Assembly (NCBI RefSeq): GCF_004343775.1
Contig: NZ_PTXL01000003.1
Coordinates: forward strand, 186,001-250,000
DNA from: Burkholderia sp. SRS-46
GTDB taxonomy: Bacteria; Pseudomonadota; Gammaproteobacteria; Burkholderiales; Burkholderiaceae
DNA: 64,000 nt
Direction: 5' to 3'
Each line of letters opens with the position of its first letter. Positions within the stretch are counted from its first letter, which is position 1. Under the pieces are notes generated by a model. That model did no database searches. It was not told the DNA's origin and worked only from the letters and a program-made list of their open reading frames with translations. Position numbers and translations under genes: made by a program. Shown piece by piece: positions 54,548-62,060 of the stretch.

Positions 54548-54715
54548 TTACTCGCCGTCCTTCCGGACTTCGACGTCGCTTGCCTTGTCGGCGTGCCCTT
54601 GCTGCGCGGCTTCCTGCAGCTTGGCGGTCTTGACTTCGTTCAGCTTCTTCCAGATTTCGGTCGACAGCTTCACGTTCTGGTCATTGCCTTTGGGGGCCAT
54701 GAGGTTGATAGCCAT
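54548..54715 (-). CDS. 55-residue peptide, candidate RiPP-type precursor
   Basis: Small gene missed by length cut-offs. The ATG at 54715 has a textbook AAGGAG six bases upstream, and the stop is at 54548. The peptide starts MAINLMAPKGNDQNVKLSTE, has a central amphipathic helix-like part with the only Trp at residue 22 (IWKKLNEVKTAKLQEAAQQG), and a charged tail ending VEVRKDGE. There is no Cys, and only two Ser and two Thr, so it is a poor azole substrate but could be a substrate for radical SAM chemistry on Trp, Lys or aliphatic residues. It lies 80 bases after radical SAM 3 and is followed by a terminator. No homologue is recalled; the precursor role is inferred from size, strong ribosome site and context. 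Confidence 0.8.
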   Translation of the reverse strand: MAINLMAPKGNDQNVKLSTEIWKKLNEVKTAKLQEAAQQGHADKASDVEVRKDGE

Positions 54716-54795
54716 GACTTCTCCTTGGTTGACACGTTAAAGACGTGGCGTGAGCCACACGGAATTGCTCGCCAGCCCGCTTCGGCCGGACAGAT

Positions 54796-56484
54796 TCACC
54801 GCCCTAGTCCGGCTGGCGAAGCAACAGCAAGGTCGTCAGCGGATCGTTCGCTGATCAACCAATCATGTAACCCATGCAGCGCCGTGCTGAATTCGGTCTC
54901 GAGACTGTCCAGGGAATCGCCCAGTTCGCCCAGGTAGGCATGCCGGTCGTCGGCGATGGCCCGGGCATCGCCGGCGCCCTCGAAGTGCGCAATGGTCTGC
55001 AGGAAATACTGAACGTTCAGGCCGTTGATCGATTGCAGCCGCGTCATCGCCGGCGCCGCGATCCGGTTGGCCTTGGCCTCGTCCAGGCCGTGGATTTCGA
55101 CCGCGTTGAGAATGCGGTTCAACTCGGTGGAGACATGGCGCGGCAGCGCGTTGTCCCGCACGATTTCCACTTCGTCGTTGAGATGCAGCAGGTGGTCGGA
55201 CAAGCGCCCCATCATCGGTTCCTGGAAGCGGTACGAGTACACCTTGTTGGACTTGTCGTACCCTTGCAGCAGGCCCTTCTCGCGAAGCTCGTCCACCAGC
55301 TTCACGCCGGGAAAGAGCTGCAGCCGCTGCGACAGGTTCCAGAACGACGCATAGCCGAAGCGCGCCAGCAGCGTGGCCGTGGTGCGGATACCCTGCACCG
55401 TGCTGTACGGGTTGAACATGATGACGCCCGCGGTCGGCCCCAGCACGCGATGGCGCCGCAGCAGATCCAGGCCCTCGGTCAGCCGTTCGGTGGTGATGTC
55501 CTTCCCGTAGAAGCCCAGATCCTGCTGGTCGAACGATTCGATGCCGACGAAGGCCGCCTCCAGCCCGGCGCGCTTCAGGTCCGCCACGACCTCGTCGTCG
55601 TCGCCCTTGAGCGAATCGCCGCGCAGGTAAACCTCGAATGGCATGACCACGCCGCGGCGGACGATTTCGTGCGCCAGATCCCGCGCCCACGCCTTCGAGC
55701 GATTGCTTCCGTCGATGAAATTGGCGTCGTAGAAATAGAGCTTCTCGACGTTGCCCTTGAGGAAATAGTGCTCGTAGAGATGCTCGAGCTCGTCGACCAC
55801 GTTCTTGACCGTACGCCGCCGGATGGCCGCGCCGCCTCCCAGCCGCAGGTACTTGTTCGCGTTGCAGAAGGTGCACTTGAAGTTGCAGCCGCGCTGCGCG
55901 ATCACGCCGATCGCGGTCTTGAGATCGCGCCGGCGACAGTAGTCCAGCGTCGCGCGGTCGGCCAGCGGGAGCCCGTCCAGGTCTTCGATGCCGGGCCGGT
56001 CGGGATTCTTGAAGAGCGTGTTGGTGCGGATGTCCCGGAAATAGACGCCTGCGACGCCCAGCAGCTTGGGCGCCTTCTTCACCAGCTCCACGACCGCCTC
56101 TTCGCCTTCGCCGCGCACGACCGCCTGGATGGCCGGATGCCGGGCGAGGATTTCCTCGGCCGCATACGTGCAGTGCTCGCCGCCGACGAAGACGTAGACG
56201 TTGTCGAGCATCTGGCGCGCCAGCTCGGCGACTTCCAGCGCCGAGTCGAAGTTCAGGTAGTTCGCGGTCAGGCCGACGAAGTCCGGCTCGAATGCGAGAA
56301 AGGCGCCGACCGCCGCGTCGTTGGACAGGTTGTGCGCATAGCAGTCGAGGATCCTCACGACATGCCCGTCTTTCTTGAGCGCGGCGGACAGCAGGCCCAA
56401 CCCGAGATGCTCCATGATCGAGTAATGATCTTTCTCTCGATCGACGATCTTGATGTTGGGATTGATGAGAAGTACCTTAGCCAT
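54796..56484 (-). CDS. Cobalamin-type radical SAM protein 3
   Basis: Third paralogue, 562 residues, starting in an 8-base overlap with the M16 peptidase stop. The B12-type domain covers residues 1-150 (VLLINPNIKIVDREKDHYSI, HLGLGLLSAALKKDG, FVGGEHCTYA, VVRGEGE). The cluster motif is CNFKCTFC, with Cys200, 204 and 207. The GGGAAIRRRTVKNVVDELE block and helical C-terminus are shared with the other two. It is divergent enough from them to suggest separate reactions rather than recent duplication. Confidence 0.88.
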   Translation of the reverse strand: MAKVLLINPNIKIVDREKDHYSIMEHLGLGLLSAALKKDGHVVRILDCYAHNLSNDAAVGAFLAFEPDFVGLTANYLNFDSALEVAELARQMLDNVYVFVGGEHCTYAAEEILARHPAIQAVVRGEGEEAVVELVKKAPKLLGVAGVYFRDIRTNTLFKNPDRPGIEDLDGLPLADRATLDYCRRRDLKTAIGVIAQRGCNFKCTFCNANKYLRLGGGAAIRRRTVKNVVDELEHLYEHYFLKGNVEKLYFYDANFIDGSNRSKAWARDLAHEIVRRGVVMPFEVYLRGDSLKGDDDEVVADLKRAGLEAAFVGIESFDQQDLGFYGKDITTERLTEGLDLLRRHRVLGPTAGVIMFNPYSTVQGIRTTATLLARFGYASFWNLSQRLQLFPGVKLVDELREKGLLQGYDKSNKVYSYRFQEPMMGRLSDHLLHLNDEVEIVRDNALPRHVSTELNRILNAVEIHGLDEAKANRIAAPAMTRLQSINGLNVQYFLQTIAHFEGAGDARAIADDRHAYLGELGDSLDSLETEFSTALHGLHDWLISERSADDLAVASPAGLGR

Positions 56485-57742
56485 TCGCTACCCCATGGCA
56501 GATGAGCGGCGGCGCCCGGAGCACGGCTTCGGTCACCTCCTGCAGGCTCTGCGGTGTCACGCCCCGGATAAAGTCCAGGTCGTCCTCGTAGTCGAAGTAC
56601 CGATCGAACCACATCTCGTGCTTGAGCAGCCGCATCAGCCGATTGCGCGGATCGTCGAGGCGCATCAGCAGCGTGCGCACGAGCGCCTGCCGGGCCTCTT
56701 CCTGCACCCCGCGGCCCTGCACGATGGCCGGCATGGCCGCCGCGAGCTCGAAGACATGCTCCATCACCCGTTCGAGCTTGTCGTAGGCCACCATCCCGCG
56801 GATGATCAGATGCCCGTGGTCCTTGAACAGATGGCACTCCGAATTGACGGCATACAGCAGCGCCTTGTCGACGCGCAGTGCCTTGAAGAGCACCGAATGC
56901 TCGTCCTCGCCGAAGATCAGGCTCATCGCATAAAGCGACACGCGGCGATCGTCGAAGCGCGGGAACGCCGGGTAGCCGAGCATGAAATAGCCCACCCCCA
57001 ACGAGGTCGGAATCGGCGCGCGGCGCGCGGTAAAGCCGTGCGCCGGCATCGGCCGGACCGCCTCCGCCACGGGCGAGCGCGGCAACTTCCCGAGCGTGCG
57101 TTCGACCGATGTCAGCAGCCCGGTCGACAGCATATCGCCGACGAGTGCCACCGCGATCTTGCCGTGCCGGTTGTCGTCGCCGATGGCGCGATGCACCTTC
57201 GCGCCGGCCAGCGCCGCGATATCGGCCACCCGCCCCCCGATGGGGCGCCACATCCGCTCGTCGCCGTAGGCGGCCTTGAGGAACTCGTCGTCGATCCGGC
57301 TGATCTCGCTGCTCTCGAGCGTCGCGACCTCCTCGACGAGAACGGAGCGCTCCTGCTCGACGGCTTCGTCGTCGAGCGGTTGCGGATTCAGGAACGCGTC
57401 GAGCCATTCCCCGAGCACCGCGGCGTCCTGTTTCAGCGCGCACACGACGAAGTAGGTTTCGTTTCGCTCGGTGAAGGCCTCGACCGACAGCACCCTCGCC
57501 TTGGCGGGCCCGATCATCCGGTTGACCTGGGCCACCCGTGCGTGCTCGCAGAAATGGGCCAGCCCCGCTTCGCCGGACGGATCGTCATAAGCGCCCCGGC
57601 CGACGCCCACCCCCATCGAAATGGCGTGCATGCCGGGCGCCGATTCCCAGATCAGCGACACACCGTTGACGATCGAGCGCATGCCCCGGCCCTGCGGGAC
57701 GACGGGAGTGCGCTGCGCGTCGAGACTCAAGCTGTTTTGCAT
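56477..57742 (-). CDS. M16-family (insulinase-type) zinc metallopeptidase
   Basis: Peptidase of 421 residues. The inverted zinc motif HFCEH is at residues 63-67 (DPSGEAGLAHFCEHARV), and the distal Glu is in LVEEVATLESSE about 75 residues later, so it appears catalytically complete. A second non-catalytic M16 module follows. M16 enzymes trim leader peptides in some RiPP pathways and in PQQ maturation. It is the first gene of the radical SAM operon. The ATG at 57742 lacks a clear ribosome site; 57682 is an alternative start. Confidence 0.88.
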   Translation of the reverse strand: MQNSLSLDAQRTPVVPQGRGMRSIVNGVSLIWESAPGMHAISMGVGVGRGAYDDPSGEAGLAHFCEHARVAQVNRMIGPAKARVLSVEAFTERNETYFVVCALKQDAAVLGEWLDAFLNPQPLDDEAVEQERSVLVEEVATLESSEISRIDDEFLKAAYGDERMWRPIGGRVADIAALAGAKVHRAIGDDNRHGKIAVALVGDMLSTGLLTSVERTLGKLPRSPVAEAVRPMPAHGFTARRAPIPTSLGVGYFMLGYPAFPRFDDRRVSLYAMSLIFGEDEHSVLFKALRVDKALLYAVNSECHLFKDHGHLIIRGMVAYDKLERVMEHVFELAAAMPAIVQGRGVQEEARQALVRTLLMRLDDPRNRLMRLLKHEMWFDRYFDYEDDLDFIRGVTPQSLQEVTEAVLRAPPLICHGVANG

Positions 57743-57858
57743 GGACAGATGCGCGGTGACGAATCGGGAAACACGGCACGCGTTTCAGCGCCGCGCATAG
57801 CGCGACACGCCCCATCGGGCGTGCCTGCCGCAACGGCATCAGCACGAACACGAACCAT
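57727..57858 (-). CDS. Doubtful 43-residue ORF overlapping the M16 start
   Basis: Minus-strand ATG at 57858 with AGAGGG six bases upstream. The peptide begins MVRVRADAVAAGTPDGACR and ends DSSPRICPCKTA, overlapping the M16 start by 16 bases. The Cys/Ser-containing end would suit azole formation by operon B. Against it: codon third positions are much less GC-biased than in neighbouring genes, and the frame extends upstream to 57969, as random frames do. Confidence 0.22.
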   Translation of the reverse strand: MVRVRADAVAAGTPDGACRAMRGAETRAVFPDSSPRICPCKTA

Positions 57859-58499
57859 GACGCCCTCTCTGTCGAATGAATGTGGTCCCGAACGGCCATC
57901 GGTCAGCGAACCGGCATCGCAATCGATGAAGGTCGACGCGCGATCGGAAAACTCGACGCGTTGGCGCATTCTCGTTGCTTCGTCCGGCAAGGGCCCGGGT
58001 CATGCAGCAGTCTTGTTGCTCTTTTGATTCCTGATGCAGTCATGCTCTCGGCCGCGCCCCCATTGCCACCCGCGACTGCGCGCAAGCGCGTCGAATCGCT
58101 TTATGCCGTTTCATTCAACTTCGGCAATCCACGCGGAGACCGACCCGGGGAGACATGCTATCCGATTTATCCGGAAATTGAATCTGTGAAAATTAAAAAA
58201 ATGCGTCTCGCGACGCATGATTTGATTTAGGTAAATAAATTCGGATGGAACCGATTCCGTGCTCGAACCGCATTTGAACCAAAGCGAACCGGCATCGCAA
58301 GGCATGGCTCTATTAGTTAAATTGTTTAACGCCACAAAACAATTAATGGAATCATTCCGTTCGCATCGATTCCCGCCGAAGCGTTACACCATTCCTGCTT
58401 CGGGATGTTCATGCCAATTCGTGAAAACACTCTAAAGCTGGCCGGGTACGGCATCAAATATCAAGTCGGTTTTTCGTGAACGCCTTACCCCAAAGCCGG
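57743..58499. other. Gap between the two peptide-modification operons
   Basis: About 757 bases. It holds the terminator at 58191-58218, an AT-rich stretch at about 58160-58420, and an exact 18-base direct repeat (AGCGAACCGGCATCGCAA) at 57905-57922 and 58283-58300. The promoter of the M16-led operon must lie here. A 28-codon minus frame (58412-58326, MNIPKQEWCNASAGIDANGM and onward) has no ribosome site. No gene is firmly supported. Confidence 0.5.
58191..58218 (-). terminator. Intrinsic terminator closing the YcaO operon
   Basis: Stem ATGCGTC/GACGCAT with a 4-base loop at 58201-58218, followed on the minus strand by UUUUUU, AA, UUUU (plus AATTAAAAAA at 58191-58200). It lies about 280 bases past the stop of the cysteine-protease gene and separates transcription of the YcaO operon from the radical SAM operon. 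Confidence 0.75.
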
Positions 58500-58970
58500 C
58501 TACGGAAGCCGTGCTGCGACGTGCGACGACACGAACGTGCCGGACCAGTCATAGTGGTCGCGATATGCACGGCGAAAGTCGTCATAGGCGCAATCACCCG
58601 GCCCATGCAGCGAATCGGCGACGACAAGCCCTGCTTCACCGCGGATGCCGTGCAGCACGACCAGATGCCACCCGATGAAATGGCGCATGCAGGCAAGCAC
58701 CGGATGCCCCGCGGCGATCTGCGCGCGCAACTCTTCAAGCGCCAGGGCGCGCTGGAACTCCCCGAATTGCAGCCCTGCCGCGGCGAGCGCCCGCGCCGGC
58801 GCGCAGGCCTGATCGAAATTGTCGCCGAGCACCGAGCGGGCGAACTCGGCCTGTCCGGGCAGTGGCGTGTGTCCGTAGTAACGCTTGAGCGCCACGCACA
58901 CGGCGGCCCAGCACAGCATGCGTCCGGCTTGCTGCTCGACCTGCAGCGGCAACAGCAGGCTGCCGGCCAT
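58500..58970 (-). CDS. Papain/C39-like cysteine protease
   Basis: A 156-residue protease-like protein. The catalytic signature is QQAGRMLCWAAVCVALKRYYG (Gln oxyanion residue, nucleophile Cys in CWAA), with the His in FIGWHLVVLHGI and the supporting Asp in VVADSLHGPGD. It resembles stand-alone papain-like C39_2 proteins, lacking the ABC-transporter part of bacteriocin exporters. Its ATG directly follows the previous stop (TGAATG). It is last in the YcaO operon and is a plausible leader-cleaving enzyme. Confidence 0.8.
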   Translation of the reverse strand: MAGSLLLPLQVEQQAGRMLCWAAVCVALKRYYGHTPLPGQAEFARSVLGDNFDQACAPARALAAAGLQFGEFQRALALEELRAQIAAGHPVLACMRHFIGWHLVVLHGIRGEAGLVVADSLHGPGDCAYDDFRRAYRDHYDWSGTFVSSHVAARLP

Positions 58971-61217
58971 TCAGCCGACCACCACGACGCGCCGGTCTTC
59001 CAGACGACGGACCGTCACTGCGCAGTCGCTGACCGGGCAGTCGAGCCGTTGCGCGAGCTGTGCGATGGACAGCGGTTCGTCCAGACCCTCGACGATCGTG
59101 CGCTCGAGGCCGGTCAGTTCGATCGGAGCCAGGTAACGCTTGAAGCGGACCTGCAAGCATTCGCCGCTGCGCACGATCGATGCGATCGCGCCGCTCGGCT
59201 GCACGATGAATCGCGCCAGCACGTCGTTTTCGCCGGCCGGAACCAGGTAGTGCCGCCCGGCATGCAGCAACTCGGTCACGCCGTAGCGCCAGCAGGACCA
59301 GCACGCTTCGCGCACGGTCGCCGGCAACTCCACGCCGCAGCGAGAATCCGACAGCAAGGTCTGTACGGCGGCAAGATCGATCTGCGGAAACTGCGCGGCC
59401 ACGAGGCCTGACACCAATCGGTTCAGCGCGTCGTATTGCGCGCCGGCGAAGGGCGGCGCGCCGGCCTTCTGCCACGACGCCGCGATCGCCCAGCCTTCGG
59501 TCGCGATGCAAAGCTCCGCCTGCCCAGGCTCGCTCAGCCGCGCAAACCCGATCGTACGCGCTGAGGGAGCTAAGGCGATGCCGCGTGCCGTGGCGGCATC
59601 GCCGAGTGCCTTGCTCAGGACGGCCGAGATTTGCTCGACGTCGGCTTCACGGTCGTTCAGCGGCTTGCCGAGCACCGCTTGTGCGACGCGTGGCGCGAGT
59701 GCCTCGGGCAACGGATTCGAAAGCCAGTGGATCGCGGCGCGCAGCCAGTTGTCGACCGCCGCTTCTGTGTCGCCGCGCAGATTGTCCAGTTGCGCGTGGC
59801 ACAGGTTCATGTAGAGCAAGTCGCTTTCGGTCCGCGCGCTGGAGGTCACGAAGAATGCTCGCCGGTAATACAGCGTCGCTTCGTCCAGCGCACCGATCTT
59901 CTTGTAGATGCGCGCCAGGTTCAGGCAGTTGATGTAGATCAGGTGCCAGTCTCGTCCGGGCAAATCCTGCAGGCGGCTCTCGATCTCCTTTTCCAGCGCG
60001 AGCGCCCCGTCGACGTCGCCGGATTTCAGTTTCGCGAGTGCCGAGATGTTCAGCAGGTACAGCGCCAGGCGCGGCGCGCTGTCCGGATCGAAATGCTGAC
60101 GTGCCAGCTCGAAATAGCTGTTCGCGACGCGCGCGTGGCCGGTCATCACGAGACCCCAGGCCTTGCTTTGATACAGCGACGCCTTGACGGCGTCGGGCAT
60201 CGCCTCGTCGGGCAGCATGCCCTGTGCCGCGCGCTCGAACTTCATCAACGCGATGGCGATATTCTGCTTGCGCGCCTCGACCGCCGCACGCAGCAGCGGA
60301 TCGAGTGCGCCGGTGTCGATGCGATCGAGGATCGTCAGCGCGGCATCGTAGCCGCCTTCGGCGAAACACTGCCCCGCCGAGGCCAGCAGGAATTCGACAT
60401 TCTGGGCCGGCGCATGCAATGCCAGGCAGGTCTGAAGATACGCGGGCAGTGCCAACGATCCCAACCGCTGCAGTTCGCCGGCGCCGGGCCTGTCGCTGCG
60501 CGCGTTCGGCGCGATCAACAGGCTGCCGTCGCGCACACGCAGATGCGGCGGCAGCGGCGAATCCGCGTTGGCGAGCCATTCCTCGCGCACGAGGCCGGCG
60601 AGCGCACTGCCCGCATGCCGTGGTGCTTGCGCGGGCGGCGTATCGAATGCCACCCATTCGATACCGGCGGCCGGCGCAGGCACGCCGTCTCCGCAGGCAA
60701 TGCACCACAGGTCGAAACCATGGCACTGCGCTGCATCGGCGAGCAATCTGAGCAGGTGCAGATTTTCGCTGCCCCAGACATGCCCGTTCTGCGGCGCCAC
60801 GACGAATACGTGGCTGATCGCGTAGGCACGAACACGGGCAGCGATGCGGCTCGCACAATCGTGAGCGGTCGCGAAATTGCGATCGCCGCCGCCTTCCGCG
60901 TCGATCAGCTGGCTGACCGTATCGGCATACGCGTCGGAGCTCCGGTTGCCGGCGTGAAGATCGGGCTGTATCGGTTGCGGATCAGGGAGGTCCAGTTGCC
61001 GGCACAGCTCGCGGGCCAGCCAGTGACCGCGCCACGGCCCGCAGCTCAGGTCCGAGAATATGCACTGCCGGCCGGGTTCGGACACGCCCGCGTCGCGCGC
61101 CAGCTGTGCGAAATCGTGAAAGCCGTAAACGGTGATCCGCCGCGCGTGCGGCCCTCTGACGATCGGCAGAGCCTGAGGCAGTGTGTCAGCCGTGTGTGAC
61201 GTCATGATCGCTCGCAC
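58971..61217 (-). CDS. Large TPR-like protein of the YcaO operon, with C-terminal winged-helix-like end
   Basis: A 748-residue protein not assignable to a named family. The N-terminal 220 residues are a mixed alpha/beta domain (ITVYGFHDFAQLARDAG, SHVFVVAPQNGHVWGSENL). The middle, about 260-520, is built of TPR-like helix pairs (LYQSKAWGLVMTGHARVANSYFELARQHF, NCLNLARIYKKIGALDEATLYYRRAFF). The end (TGLERTIVEGLDEPLSIAQL, AQRLDCPVSDCAVTVRRLEDRRVVVV) looks like a small winged helix, possibly a peptide-recognition element. It overlaps SagB's end by 32 bases (or 20 with an ATG at 61205). It may be a scaffold or leader-binding subunit. Confidence 0.75.
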   Translation of the reverse strand: MRAIMTSHTADTLPQALPIVRGPHARRITVYGFHDFAQLARDAGVSEPGRQCIFSDLSCGPWRGHWLARELCRQLDLPDPQPIQPDLHAGNRSSDAYADTVSQLIDAEGGGDRNFATAHDCASRIAARVRAYAISHVFVVAPQNGHVWGSENLHLLRLLADAAQCHGFDLWCIACGDGVPAPAAGIEWVAFDTPPAQAPRHAGSALAGLVREEWLANADSPLPPHLRVRDGSLLIAPNARSDRPGAGELQRLGSLALPAYLQTCLALHAPAQNVEFLLASAGQCFAEGGYDAALTILDRIDTGALDPLLRAAVEARKQNIAIALMKFERAAQGMLPDEAMPDAVKASLYQSKAWGLVMTGHARVANSYFELARQHFDPDSAPRLALYLLNISALAKLKSGDVDGALALEKEIESRLQDLPGRDWHLIYINCLNLARIYKKIGALDEATLYYRRAFFVTSSARTESDLLYMNLCHAQLDNLRGDTEAAVDNWLRAAIHWLSNPLPEALAPRVAQAVLGKPLNDREADVEQISAVLSKALGDAATARGIALAPSARTIGFARLSEPGQAELCIATEGWAIAASWQKAGAPPFAGAQYDALNRLVSGLVAAQFPQIDLAAVQTLLSDSRCGVELPATVREACWSCWRYGVTELLHAGRHYLVPAGENDVLARFIVQPSGAIASIVRSGECLQVRFKRYLAPIELTGLERTIVEGLDEPLSIAQLAQRLDCPVSDCAVTVRRLEDRRVVVVG

Positions 61218-62007
61218 ACAGGCCGTTCAGATACAGAATCGAGTGGTTGAGCCCGTCCAGCCCGAGTAGTTCGTTGACCAGACGGTCGTAGAATCCGCCC
61301 AGGTTGATCGCGCCGAAGCCGAGTGCGGTCGCGCCCAGGTTGATGTTCTGCGCGACGTGGCCGGCCTCGAATAGCGTGAAGCGGTAGCCCTTGTCGCGAT
61401 ACTTGAACACCGAGCGCTCAAACAGGGCGGTGATGAATATCGTGACCGACAGCTTCGTGGCGAGATCGCTCTGAAATTCCACCAGCGCCCGAGCGAGCGC
61501 GTCATCGTAGTTGCCCGGCCGGATCGAATGCAGCGCGTTCGCTTCGGGCGAATAGTGATAGATGCCGGCCGGCAGTCCTTCGACGCAGCCGGCATGGTAG
61601 AAGTACAGCTCCAGCGGATACAGCGCGCCGCCGGACGGAACGGTGCGAAACCCGCGGTCGATATACGGATTGTCCCGGTTGTCGCGCGTGACGCCGTACG
61701 CGAAATGCAGCACGGTGCGCAGTTGCAGCAGCGAAATGGGCGTCGGCCGGATGTCGTGTGGCGTGACACGGCCGAGCACCGTTTCGGCGAAGCCGCGCTC
61801 GATCGGCGCCAGCGCATCGGGCAGCGCAATGGTCGCCAGGTTCCGGTACGGCAGGCTTGGATAGAGGTTGCTCATCTCCTCCACCACGCGCTCGCGCGGC
61901 AGCGCGATGTCGTAGTGACCGGTTTTCGAGCTCTCGTGGAACTGCTCCCAGGCCGTGCCCGCGAATTCGCCGGCCAGCTCCGTGTCGAGCCACTTCGTGT
62001 TCAGCAT
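61186..62007 (-). CDS. SagB-type FMN-dependent dehydrogenase
   Basis: Nitroreductase-fold oxidoreductase of 273 residues from the ATG at 62007. Family blocks are RPTPISLLQLRTVLHFAYGVTR, the FMN-phosphate loop RTVPSGGALYPLELYFY, GIYHYSPEANALHSIR, and AGHVAQNINLGATALGFGAINLGG. SagB-type enzymes oxidise azolines to azoles in TOMM biosynthesis. It lies 53 bases after the YcaO gene, in keeping with a YcaO/ThiF/SagB synthetase. Confidence 0.9.
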   Translation of the reverse strand: MLNTKWLDTELAGEFAGTAWEQFHESSKTGHYDIALPRERVVEEMSNLYPSLPYRNLATIALPDALAPIERGFAETVLGRVTPHDIRPTPISLLQLRTVLHFAYGVTRDNRDNPYIDRGFRTVPSGGALYPLELYFYHAGCVEGLPAGIYHYSPEANALHSIRPGNYDDALARALVEFQSDLATKLSVTIFITALFERSVFKYRDKGYRFTLFEAGHVAQNINLGATALGFGAINLGGFYDRLVNELLGLDGLNHSILYLNGLCASDHDVTHG

Positions 62008-62060
62008 CGGTCTGTCTCGCAAAAAGAAAGGCGCGCAATAGAAACACGCATGGGTCTTGC

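Noticed and set aside
54548-54715. 55-residue peptide as the substrate of the YcaO/SagB enzymes
   Set aside because: No Cys and only two Ser and two Thr, not clustered in a C-terminal core; a radical SAM substrate role fits better.
57880-58230. Plus-strand 116-codon ORF in the gap between operons
   Set aside because: Crosses the minus-strand terminator, has mixed codon use and no recognisable content or ribosome site.
58220-58305. Minus-strand ORF from 58305 beginning MPCDAGSLWFKCGSST as an azole precursor
   Set aside because: Cys/Ser-rich start is tempting, but the frame runs through the intrinsic terminator to 58111 and has only a weak ribosome site. Kept only as part of the repeat finding.
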